Below are positions 54,113 through 62,514 of a stretch of 64,000 bases of DNA, piece by piece. The notes under the pieces were generated by a model. That model saw only the letters and a list, made by a program, of their open reading frames with translations, was not told the DNA's origin and searched no databases. The position numbers and the translations under genes are program-made. Origin of the DNA: Burkholderiaceae bacterium (lineage in GTDB: Bacteria; Pseudomonadota; Gammaproteobacteria; Burkholderiales; Burkholderiaceae). Within the stretch, counting starts at the first letter, position 1. Every line of letters starts with the position of its first letter. The stretch is from NCBI GenBank assembly GCA_021166835.1, contig JAJPEN010000062.1, forward strand, positions 1-64,000, written 5' to 3'.

Positions 54113-54123
54113 ACGAGGAGACG

Positions 54124-57078
54124 ATGATGTCGACGCCCGTGTTCAAGCGCCTGTCGCTGGAGCAGTTCTCGCAGCTTCTCGCCCGCTTCCCGTTCACGCG
54201 GCGCATCAACGCCGTGCACATGCACCACACGTGGCGGCCGCAGCGAAGCGACTTCCGCGGCCACGAGACGATCGTCGCGATGTGGCGCTTCCACACGCAG
54301 CAGCAGGGCTGGCGCGACATCGCGCAGCACCTGACGATCGACCCCGAAGGCTGGGTCTGGCTGGGTCGCAACTGGAACCTGCCGCCGGTGAGCGCCTCCG
54401 GGCACAACGGCAACGCGCAGTTCGGGCCGTTCATGTTCGAGATGATCGGCAACTTCGACCGCGGCTGCGATCCCTTCGACGGCGCACAGCGCGAGGCGGC
54501 GCTCGAGGTCGTCGCGCAGGTGCAGGCGAGGTTCGGCCTGCCCGCGGATTCGCTGGTCTTCCACAACGCGATGTCCACGAAGACCTGCCCGGGCAGCTCG
54601 CTCGACTTCGCGCAGATCCTTGCCGAGGTGGAGCAACGGTCGACGGCGCGCGGGCGATCGCCGAAGCGCGCGCAGGAAGCACGCGGGCCTTTCCCCGACG
54701 AATCCAATCTCGTCGTGCGCGAGGCGATCGAGGCGCTGAGCCGCGCGCCGCTCGGGCCTCCCGAGCCGGGAGACGCGGAGCCGTCGCACGACGAGGGCGC
54801 GGCGCCGCAGGCCGCACCCTCAGGTGCCGAACGCGCCGAACGCGCGCCGGCCCGAAGTTCGCGCGGCGCGCCGATCGACGCGGCGCTGCTCGCGGCGCTG
54901 CGACCGCACCTGGTGAACCTGCGGCTGGGCCGGCTCTCGGAGCGCGGCGAACTCTCGACGACGCCCGCCGACGTCGATGCGATCTTCGAGCAGTCGCTGC
55001 CGCGCGCACTGCAGGCGGCGAAGGCGCAGGGACGAAGGCTGCGGCTGCTGTTCTACGCGCACGGCGGACTCGTCTCCGAGTCGAGCGGCCTGCAGATCGC
55101 GGCGAGGCACGTCGACTGGTGGAAACGCAACGACGTCTACCCGATCCATTTCGTCTGGGAAACGGGGCTCTTCGAGACGATCGGGCAGCTGCTCACGCGC
55201 GCGCAGCAGGGCATGATGCGCGGGCTTCCACGCGACTTCTGGGATCACACGCTCGACCCGCTGATCGAGGTCGGCGCGCGCGCGCTGCAGGGCGCGCGGA
55301 TCTGGGCAGGGATGAAGGCCAGCGCCGAACATGCGGTCGATGCGCCGAACGCAGCCGACCCGATGGGCGGCGGCGCGCGCTACGTCGCGGTGAAGCTGAA
55401 GACGTTCTGCGACGCGCATCCGGGAGATGTCGAGCTGCATGCCGCCGGACACAGCGCCGGCTCGATCTTCCATTCGCATTTCCTCGCCTGCGCGCACGAG
55501 CTCGGCGTGCCGACCTTCGAGTCGGCGCAATTCCTGGCGCCGGCGGTGCGCATCGACACTTTCCGCGACCGGCTCGCCGCGCGCATCGGCGACGACGGTG
55601 CCGTGCGCCGCGTCACCCTGTTCACCATGCAGCGCGATTACGAGCGCGCCGACGACTGCGCCGGCGTCTATCACAAGTCGCTGCTGTACCTGGTCTCCAA
55701 CGCGCTCGAGCGCGAGCGCGGCGCGCCGATCCTCGGCCTGGAGGAGAGCCTGCGCGCCGATCCGCAGATGAAGCGGCTGTTCGCGCTCGACGAAGCGCCT
55801 TCCCCGCGTGCCGCCGTGGTCTGGTCGGTGAGCGCCGCGGACAGCGGCGCTTCGGCGAGCACCGCGCGCACGCACGGCGGCTTCGACGACGACGTGCCGA
55901 CGATGAACAGCGTCGCCCGCCGCGTGCTCGGCCGCGTCGATGCGGATGCGATCGTCGACTACGCGACCGCGCCCGACATCGTCCGTGCACCGCGCCCGTG
56001 GATCGAGGAGATCGACTGGCCGGCCAGCGCGTCGTACGAATGGCCGTCGACCGCGACGTCGACCTGGTCGCCGCCCGCCGAAGCGGCGCCGGCGGCTGTG
56101 CAGGCTCCGCCGCCGATCCTCACGATCACGCCGAACGGCGAGATCCCGACACCGACCTCGCTGGGCATCGGTCCGGCCGGCAGCAGGGCACGGCGCACGG
56201 CGCTGTGCATCGGCGTCGACCGCTATCCCGATCCGCGCCACCGGCTCTCCGGCTGCGTGGCCGATGCGCGGATGTGGTCCGACGCGCTGTCGGGCCTGGG
56301 CTTCGAGACGACGATGCTCACCGACGGCGACGCGACGCGCGAGGCGATCGACCGCGAGCTCGAACGCCTGGTGGGAAACAGCCGTTCCGGCGACGTCCTC
56401 GTCTTCCAGTATTCGGGGCACGGAACGCACCTGCCCGATCTCGACGCCGACGAGGAGGACCGCGAGGACGAGGCGATCTGCCCGGTGGATTTCGCCACCG
56501 GCGCGCTGTACATCGACGACGACATCGCCCGCGTGCTGCGCCAGCTGCCCGACGGAGTGAACCTGAGTTTCTTCATGGACTGCTGCCACTCCGGCACGAA
56601 CACCCGCTTCGCCGTCGGCGCGCCCGATACCGGCAGCCGCGGCGCGGCATCCGGCGAGCGCAAGCGCTTCGTCGTGCCCACGGTCGAGCTGATCGACGCG
56701 CACCGGCGCTTCCGCCGGCAGTCGCGCTTCGCGATGCGCACGGTGGCGCCCGGGGGAACCGGCGGACGCAGCCGCATGCGCGACGTGAAGTTCGCGGCCT
56801 GCCTGGACGGCGAGGTCGCATGGGAGAGCGACGGCCACGGCGAGTTCACGCTGCGCGCGACCCGCGTGCTCGCCGACGGCATCGACGCGATGACGAACGA
56901 GCAGTTCGCGCGCCGCGTGACCGAGGCCTTCGGTGCGAACCCGCGCCAGCATCCGATGCTCGACTGCGCCGACGACGCCCGCGCGCTGCGGCTGCTGCAG
57001 CCGCTGGCCGGCGTGGCCGAAACGATCGAGCCGATACGGTCGATCGAAAAGCTCGTCACGCAATTGTCGACGCACTGA
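54124..57078 (+). CDS. Amidase - alpha/beta hydrolase - metacaspase fusion protein
   Basis: The 984-residue protein joins three enzyme domains. Residues 1-165 form a PGRP/amidase_2-like domain (zinc His in MHHTWRP near 34, second site FHNAMSTKTCPG with His147 and Cys155) that could cut peptidoglycan. Residues 300-560 look like an alpha/beta hydrolase (LLFYAHGGLVSE, nucleophile elbow AAGHSAGS with Ser444). After a Pro-rich linker, 688-960 is a caspase/metacaspase domain (TALCIGVDRYPDPRHRLSGC, dyad His766 in YSGHGTH and Cys821 in MDCCHSG). No signal peptide is evident. ATG 54124 or 54127 follows GAGGAG. Function is unknown. Confidence 0.88.
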   Translation: MMSTPVFKRLSLEQFSQLLARFPFTRRINAVHMHHTWRPQRSDFRGHETIVAMWRFHTQQQGWRDIAQHLTIDPEGWVWLGRNWNLPPVSASGHNGNAQFGPFMFEMIGNFDRGCDPFDGAQREAALEVVAQVQARFGLPADSLVFHNAMSTKTCPGSSLDFAQILAEVEQRSTARGRSPKRAQEARGPFPDESNLVVREAIEALSRAPLGPPEPGDAEPSHDEGAAPQAAPSGAERAERAPARSSRGAPIDAALLAALRPHLVNLRLGRLSERGELSTTPADVDAIFEQSLPRALQAAKAQGRRLRLLFYAHGGLVSESSGLQIAARHVDWWKRNDVYPIHFVWETGLFETIGQLLTRAQQGMMRGLPRDFWDHTLDPLIEVGARALQGARIWAGMKASAEHAVDAPNAADPMGGGARYVAVKLKTFCDAHPGDVELHAAGHSAGSIFHSHFLACAHELGVPTFESAQFLAPAVRIDTFRDRLAARIGDDGAVRRVTLFTMQRDYERADDCAGVYHKSLLYLVSNALERERGAPILGLEESLRADPQMKRLFALDEAPSPRAAVVWSVSAADSGASASTARTHGGFDDDVPTMNSVARRVLGRVDADAIVDYATAPDIVRAPRPWIEEIDWPASASYEWPSTATSTWSPPAEAAPAAVQAPPPILTITPNGEIPTPTSLGIGPAGSRARRTALCIGVDRYPDPRHRLSGCVADARMWSDALSGLGFETTMLTDGDATREAIDRELERLVGNSRSGDVLVFQYSGHGTHLPDLDADEEDREDEAICPVDFATGALYIDDDIARVLRQLPDGVNLSFFMDCCHSGTNTRFAVGAPDTGSRGAASGERKRFVVPTVELIDAHRRFRRQSRFAMRTVAPGGTGGRSRMRDVKFAACLDGEVAWESDGHGEFTLRATRVLADGIDAMTNEQFARRVTEAFGANPRQHPMLDCADDARALRLLQPLAGVAETIEPIRSIEKLVTQLSTH

Positions 57079-57107
57079 GGTCGACGCACTGAGGTCGACG
57101 CACTGAG
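57066..57107 (+). repeat. Three tandem 14-base repeats at the end of the caspase gene
   Basis: GTCGACGCACTGAG occurs three times in a row (57066-57079, 57080-57093, 57094-57107). The first copy holds the last codons and TGA of the caspase fusion gene. Fourteen is not a multiple of three, so copy number would alter frame only past the stop, near the next start. Confidence 0.9.
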
Positions 57108-57119
57108 CGAGTCCGACGA

Positions 57120-59057
57120 ATGGCCTCCGACCCCGACATCGCCGCCGCGACGACCACCGAAGCCGTCGCCGCAGCCGCCCAGAGCCGCGAGGCAGCCGCG
57201 ACGCGCCCGCGTGGGCCGCCGCCGCAGGTCGTGCCCCTCTCGATCGAGACGCCGCGATTCTCGGTCTCGCCGGCGATCGAACGGATACCGGTCTCGCCGC
57301 ACCAGCGTCGAAGGGGCGAACCGCTGTACCGCCCGCTGCGCATCTACGCTATCGATCCGGCGGCGTCACGGCTCGAAGGCGCGATCGCGACGATCGACGT
57401 TCCATGGGAGCCGCTGCAGCCCGGACCGGCCGGCAGCCTGTTCGTCGTCGACAACCGCGACCTCTCGCTCGGCACCGTGTACCGCTGCGCGGACCTGGAC
57501 GACCCGAACGTGCTGATCGCCGACGGATACGCGCCGTCGCCGTCGGACCCGCGCTTCCACCAGCAGATGGTCTACGCGGTGTGCTGCAACGTGTACGCGG
57601 CGTTCCGCAAGGCGCTCGGACGCAATCCGGAGTGGGGATTCGGAGATCCGGCGGCACCGGGGCCGGCCAGGCTCGTGCTGCGGCCGCACGGCGGCGAAGA
57701 GCGCAACGCCTGGTACGAGAACCACGGTACCTACGGCGCGCTGTGCTTCGGCTACTACGCCGCGGCCGACGCGCCGAGCGACCGGACGCTGCCGCGCGGC
57801 ATCGTCTTCACCTGCCTGTCGCACGACATCGTCGCCCACGAGGTGACGCACGCGCTGCTCGACGGCCTGCGCCCGAAGCTCGCCGAGCCCAGCGGCGCCG
57901 ACGTCGTCGCGTTCCACGAGGCCTTCGCCGATCTGGTCGCGCTCTTCCAGCACTTCAGCTATCGCGAGGTCGTCGCGCACGCGATCCGGCGCAGTCGCGG
58001 CGAGCTGACCCACCGTTCGCTGCTGAACGGTCTCGCACAGCAATTCGGCCACACGACCGATCGCGACGGACCGATGCGCAGCGCGGTCGACGACGATCCC
58101 GAGCATCCGACGATCTACGACGACGGGCTCGAGGCGCACCGGCTCGGCGCGGTGCTGATGAGCGCCGTGTTCGAGGCCTTCGTGACCGTCTATCGCCGCA
58201 AGACCGAACGCTACCTGCGCCTGGCCACCGACGGCAGCGGCGTGCTCGCGCCCGGCGAGCTCGCGCACGACCTGCAGCAGCTGCTCGCCGACGAAGCGAG
58301 CAAGCTCGCCGGCCAGTTCCTGGGCATCTGCATCCGTGCGATCGACTACTGCCCTCCGGCCGGTCTCACCTTCGGCGACTACCTGCGCGCGCTGGTCACC
58401 GCCGACCACGATCTCGTTCCCGACGATCCGTGGGACTACCGGGGAGCGCTCGTCGACGCGTTCCGCCGGCGCAGGATCTATCCCGAATCGGTGCCGAGCC
58501 TGTCCGAGGATGCGCTGTTGTGGCATCCGCCGCGCATCGACCTGCCGCCGGTGTCGGCGCTCGGTTTCGACGAGCGGCGTTTCCGCCGCGATCCGGCCGA
58601 CGTCGCCGACGCACGCGAGCGACGCCGGCAGGCCGAAGCGCTCGGGCGTTTCGTCACGCAGCCCGGGCGCCTCGAGGAGTTCGGCCTCGTCGCGACCGAC
58701 GATCCGCGTCTGGGCGGCGATCGAGTCGACCCTCCGTGCGTAGAGTCGATCCGCACCGCACGCCGCATCGGGCCCGACGGGCAGATCGCCTACGACCTCG
58801 TGGCCGAAGTCACGCAGCTGCGACACGTGCGCGCCGGCGCCGATGGACCGGCATTCTCGTACTGCGGCGGCGGCACGATCCTGCTCGGCCCGGATGCGAG
58901 GGTGCGATACGTCGTGCTGAAGAGCCCGGTCGGTCGGGGGCGCCTGGAGAAACGCCGGAAATACCTGCAGAGCCGCGCCTCGCAGCGCTACTGGTCGGTC
59001 GTCGACGGCGAATACCGACGCGAGGGCCGCTACTTCCGCCTGCTGCACGAGGGATGA
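57120..59057 (+). CDS. Gluzincin-type zinc metallopeptidase of the amidase-caspase locus
   Basis: The 645-residue protein has an N-terminal disordered Ala/Pro-rich region, then a beta-rich part, and a peptidase core with HEVTH at 240-244 (HDIVAHEVTHALLDGLRPKL) and a third ligand Glu267 in VAFHEAFADL, the ExxxD pattern of M4-like gluzincins. It continues with helices (SLLNGLAQQFGHTTDR, GAVLMSAVFEAFVTVY) and a C-terminal domain of unknown type (about 480-640). No signal peptide is seen. It is 41 bases past the caspase gene stop, probably in the same operon. The activity is inferred from the motif. Confidence 0.85.
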   Translation: MASDPDIAAATTTEAVAAAAQSREAAATRPRGPPPQVVPLSIETPRFSVSPAIERIPVSPHQRRRGEPLYRPLRIYAIDPAASRLEGAIATIDVPWEPLQPGPAGSLFVVDNRDLSLGTVYRCADLDDPNVLIADGYAPSPSDPRFHQQMVYAVCCNVYAAFRKALGRNPEWGFGDPAAPGPARLVLRPHGGEERNAWYENHGTYGALCFGYYAAADAPSDRTLPRGIVFTCLSHDIVAHEVTHALLDGLRPKLAEPSGADVVAFHEAFADLVALFQHFSYREVVAHAIRRSRGELTHRSLLNGLAQQFGHTTDRDGPMRSAVDDDPEHPTIYDDGLEAHRLGAVLMSAVFEAFVTVYRRKTERYLRLATDGSGVLAPGELAHDLQQLLADEASKLAGQFLGICIRAIDYCPPAGLTFGDYLRALVTADHDLVPDDPWDYRGALVDAFRRRRIYPESVPSLSEDALLWHPPRIDLPPVSALGFDERRFRRDPADVADARERRRQAEALGRFVTQPGRLEEFGLVATDDPRLGGDRVDPPCVESIRTARRIGPDGQIAYDLVAEVTQLRHVRAGADGPAFSYCGGGTILLGPDARVRYVVLKSPVGRGRLEKRRKYLQSRASQRYWSVVDGEYRREGRYFRLLHEG

Positions 59058-59073
59058 GCCGCGCCGCGGCGGC

Positions 59074-60603
59074 TCACAGCAGCCATTCGATCGGCAGCAG
59101 CGACAGCAGCCACACGCCCAGGCGCCGCGCAAGGCTCGTGTGCGGCTCGTCGTCGTGCACGATGCGGCTTTCGCCCGTACGCTCGATCCAGCGCAGTCCG
59201 CCCCGTCGGTCGAGCCGCACCTCGTAGGCGAGCAGCGGAACCTGCCGATCGAAGACGTCGGCAATCCGGCCGGCGAGCACGGGGCTTTCGACGACGATCC
59301 CCATCTCGGTGTTCAGCAACGCCGAGCGTGGATCGAAGTTGAACGAGCCGACGAACACGCGCGAACGGTCCACCGAGAAGGTCTTCGCGTGCAGGCTCGA
59401 TGCGGAGCTGCCGGCGAGCCCGCGGGCGCGCACGTCGGCCGGTGCGAAGCCGCCCTTCATCTCGAACAGCTCGACACCGGCCTCGAGCAGCGGTTCGCGC
59501 CGCTTGGCGTAGCCGGCGTGCACGACCGCGACGTCGGTGGCCTCCTGCGAGTTGGTCAGGATGCGTACCCGCACCCCCTGCTCCGACATTCTCGCCAGCG
59601 CGTCCGTGCCGGCCGCCGCCGGCACGAAATACGGCGAAACGAGCTCGAGCTCGCGTTGCGGATGCCCGAGCAGCTCGTAGAGCCGGCCCGGCAGCATCGC
59701 GTCGGCCGGCGCCCGGCCGAGCCCTTTCGCCGGGTCGTCGCTGACCAGGTGCGCGGGCGCCCATTCGAGATCCAGCGTCCCTTCGAGAAGCTCGCGCATG
59801 AAGGGCTGTTGCGCGACCGCTCGAACGTATCCGGCCGCGGCGGGGTCGAGCCCGGCGCGTGCGGCACGCGCCGCGAGCTCCCCGGCATCCGGTTCGTAGC
59901 CCTCGCCGACGATGCGGCCGACCGGCCATGCGGACGCGCTGGCCCAGTAGCGGTCGAAGTCGCTCGACACTTCGTCGACCACCGGACCGATCGCCATGAT
60001 GTCGAGGTCGACGAAGAGCAGCTCCTGCCCGGCGCCGAAGTATTCGTCGCCGACGTTGCGTCCGCCGACGATCGTGACCTGGTTGTCGGCGGTGAACGAC
60101 TTGTTGTGCATGCGCCGGTTCAGCCGGGAGAAGTCGGCGAGATAACCGAGCCAGCGCCAGCGCCGGTTCGGGAACGGGTTGAACAGCCGAAGCTCGATGT
60201 TCGGGTGCCGGTCGAGCGCGGCGAGCAGGCCGTCGAGGCCTGCCGTGTTGTTGTCGTCGAGCAGCAGCCGCACCCGTACGCCGCGTTCGGCGGCGCGCAG
60301 CAGCGCGTCGAGGAGCAGCGTGCCGGAGAGGTCGTCGTGCCAGATGTAGTACTGCACGTCGAGCGTGCGCTCGGCGGCGGCGGCGAGCAGCGCGCGCGCC
60401 GCGAAGGCGTCGCGGCCGTCGCTCAGCGCGAATACGCCCGATTCGCCGGTATGCGCTTCGACGCGCGGCGCCACCGCGCGGCCCAGGCGCGTGTCGGCGG
60501 TGTCGCGCTGCACCGACGAGACCGTGCGGCCTTCGGGTGTCGGAAACGGCACGCAGCCTCCAATCGCGATCGCCGCGGCCAGCGCGAGCAGCGTTGCCTT
60601 CAC
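59074..60603 (-). CDS. Phospholipase D-like (ClsC-type) lipoprotein
   Basis: The 509-residue protein has a signal peptide with lipobox AIGGC (near residue 16) and two HKD motifs, HNKSFTADNQ and HAKTFSVDRS, each HxKx4D followed by the conserved GGRN or GSFNFD. This is the phospholipase D/cardiolipin synthase superfamily (YmdC/ClsC-like), which makes or remodels phospholipids. The GTG at 60603 overlaps the dctM stop (GTGA), so it is translationally coupled to the TRAP transporter. It is convergent with the metallopeptidase gene. Confidence 0.88.
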   Translation of the reverse strand: MKATLLALAAAIAIGGCVPFPTPEGRTVSSVQRDTADTRLGRAVAPRVEAHTGESGVFALSDGRDAFAARALLAAAAERTLDVQYYIWHDDLSGTLLLDALLRAAERGVRVRLLLDDNNTAGLDGLLAALDRHPNIELRLFNPFPNRRWRWLGYLADFSRLNRRMHNKSFTADNQVTIVGGRNVGDEYFGAGQELLFVDLDIMAIGPVVDEVSSDFDRYWASASAWPVGRIVGEGYEPDAGELAARAARAGLDPAAAGYVRAVAQQPFMRELLEGTLDLEWAPAHLVSDDPAKGLGRAPADAMLPGRLYELLGHPQRELELVSPYFVPAAAGTDALARMSEQGVRVRILTNSQEATDVAVVHAGYAKRREPLLEAGVELFEMKGGFAPADVRARGLAGSSASSLHAKTFSVDRSRVFVGSFNFDPRSALLNTEMGIVVESPVLAGRIADVFDRQVPLLAYEVRLDRRGGLRWIERTGESRIVHDDEPHTSLARRLGVWLLSLLPIEWLL

Positions 60604-61901
60604 ATGTGCGCAGGCAGGAAGGTCGCGATCACCGGGAAAGCGACGAGCACGACCAGCCGCACGATGTCGGTGACGACGAAGGGCGCCACGCCGAGGAAGA
60701 TCGTCGACAGCTTCACGTCGCGCACGACGCTCTTGATGACGAAGACGTTCATCCCCACCGGCGGATGGATGAGCCCCAGCTCGACGGTGACGACGACGAT
60801 GACGCCGAACCAGATCGGGTCGAAGCCCAGCTGCAGGATCAGCGGAAACACGATCGGCACGGTGAGGATGATCATCGCCATCGCGTCCATGATGCAGCCG
60901 AGCAGCAGGTACATCAGAAGGATCAGCGCGAGCACTTCGTAGCGGCCGAAGCCCAGCCCGGTGAGCCACGAGGTGAGCGCCTGCGGCGTCTGCGTGATGG
61001 TGAGGAAGTAGCCGAACAGCAGCGCGCCGATCAGGATGGTGAACACCGCTGCGGTGGTTCGCAGCGACTCGATCAGGCACTGCATGAACTGCTCGCGCGA
61101 GAGCTTGCGTCGCAGCACGCCGATGATGAACGCGCCGGCCGCGCCCATCCCGCCCGCTTCGGTGGCGGTGAACAGGCCCCCGTACAGTCCGCCGATGATG
61201 AACACGAACAGCAGCGCCACCGCCCAGATGTCGCGCAGCGAAGAGAAGCGTTCGCTCATCGTGCGCCGCTCGCCCGCCGGCAGGAAGCCGGGCCGCACCA
61301 TCCCGATGACGTTGATCGTGAAGATGTACATCGAGACGGCGAGGATCCCGGGCAGGATGCCGGCGATGAAGAGCTTGCCGATGTCCTGCTCGGTGATGAG
61401 CCCGTAGACGGCGAGAACCGTCGACGGTGGGATCATGATGCCGAGCGATCCGCCGGCCGCGATGACGCCGGTGGAGAAACTCTGCGGATAGCCGTAGCGG
61501 CGCATCTCCGGGTAGGCCACCGACGAGAAGGTGGCCGCGGTGGCAACCGAAGAGCCGCAGATCGCCGCGAAGCCGCCGCAGGCGGCGATCGTCGCGATGC
61601 CCAGGCCGCCCCTGAAGTGCCCGAGAAACGCGTTCGACGCACGGAACAGCTCACGGCTCATCCCCGAAGCCGATGCGAACGCACCCATCAGCAGGAACAG
61701 CGGGATCACCGCGAACTGCATGTCGGCAACGGTACGGATCGGCGACTGCGCGAGCAGGCTCATCGCCGACGCCCAGTCCTGGTTCAGGTAGCCGAAACCG
61801 ACGATGCCGACCAGCCCCATCGCGATGCCCACCGGCACGCGAAGCAGCATCAGGACGAACAGGACGACGAAACCGGTGACCGCGACCGCGTGCTCGTTCA
61901 T
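60600..61901 (-). CDS. dctM: TRAP transporter large permease DctM
   Basis: Major membrane subunit of a TRAP transporter, usually for C4-dicarboxylates or other organic acids. The 433-residue protein has about twelve membrane segments with conserved family blocks near the start (RVPVGIAMGLVGIVGFGYLN) and end (LGLIHPPVGMNVFVIKSVV), plus GVIAAGGSLGIMIPPSTVLA, the DctM hallmark. It starts 4 bases after dctQ. Confidence 0.94.
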   Translation of the reverse strand: MNEHAVAVTGFVVLFVLMLLRVPVGIAMGLVGIVGFGYLNQDWASAMSLLAQSPIRTVADMQFAVIPLFLLMGAFASASGMSRELFRASNAFLGHFRGGLGIATIAACGGFAAICGSSVATAATFSSVAYPEMRRYGYPQSFSTGVIAAGGSLGIMIPPSTVLAVYGLITEQDIGKLFIAGILPGILAVSMYIFTINVIGMVRPGFLPAGERRTMSERFSSLRDIWAVALLFVFIIGGLYGGLFTATEAGGMGAAGAFIIGVLRRKLSREQFMQCLIESLRTTAAVFTILIGALLFGYFLTITQTPQALTSWLTGLGFGRYEVLALILLMYLLLGCIMDAMAMIILTVPIVFPLILQLGFDPIWFGVIVVVTVELGLIHPPVGMNVFVIKSVVRDVKLSTIFLGVAPFVVTDIVRLVVLVAFPVIATFLPAHM

Positions 61902-61905
61902 CGAT

Positions 61906-62514
61906 TCATTCGGTAGTGACGGACGCGCGGGCGCCGACCTCGAGCGCGAGCGGATGCAGCAGCAGGCGGTACAGCCGGATCGCCAGCAGCAGCACCGCGG
62001 CGACCAGGCCGAGCCAGGCGAGCGCGTAGTAGATCCAGACCGGCTGGCGCAGATCGAAGGTGAGCACGTTCTCGGCGCGCGTGTCGAGCACCTTGCTGCC
62101 CATCATGATCGCGAACGCGGTCATCGCGAACAGCGTCAGCGCGCTGGCGAAGACGTCGAGCGCGCGCTGCCAGCGGCGCCCCAGCGCTCCCCAGACCAGG
62201 TCGACCGTGATGTGCTCGCCGCGGTAGCCGGTGCCCGCCATGCCCCAGAAGATCAGCGTGGCGAGCAGCAGCCGGCCGATGTCGTAGGTGTCGGGGATCT
62301 GCCACGCGAAGAAATAGCGCAGGATCACCGAGACGAAGGTGAGCGCGGTCACGACGGCGAGGAACCACGCCGCCGCGACCTCGATCGCATGGATGAAGCG
62401 GTCGAGCGCCGGATGCGCGACCGCGGCGCCCGCCGGCGGCTGCCCGGCGCCGTCGGTCGGCGGCGGCGACGCGCCCGAGCCGGGCGTCCGCGGCGTCCCT
62501 GCGCCGCTGGTCAC
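61906..62514 (-). CDS. dctQ: TRAP transporter small permease DctQ
   Basis: The 202-residue protein has a Pro/Gly-rich N-terminus and four membrane helices with the DctQ pattern (TALTFVSVILRYFFAWQIPD, LLLATLIFWGMAGTGYRGEH), ending in a helix near WIYYALAWLGLVAAVLLLA. The GTG at 62514 overlaps the dctP stop (GTGA). The longer frame to 63396 only reads through dctP. Confidence 0.9.
   Translation of the reverse strand: MTSGAGTPRTPGSGASPPPTDGAGQPPAGAAVAHPALDRFIHAIEVAAAWFLAVVTALTFVSVILRYFFAWQIPDTYDIGRLLLATLIFWGMAGTGYRGEHITVDLVWGALGRRWQRALDVFASALTLFAMTAFAIMMGSKVLDTRAENVLTFDLRQPVWIYYALAWLGLVAAVLLLAIRLYRLLLHPLALEVGARASVTTE

Noticed and set aside
51835..54123. Extension of the caspase fusion far upstream in frame
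   Set aside because: The region overlaps the ABC1 kinase and membrane protein genes and has low-complexity Arg-rich content; the GAGGAG before 54124 sets the start.
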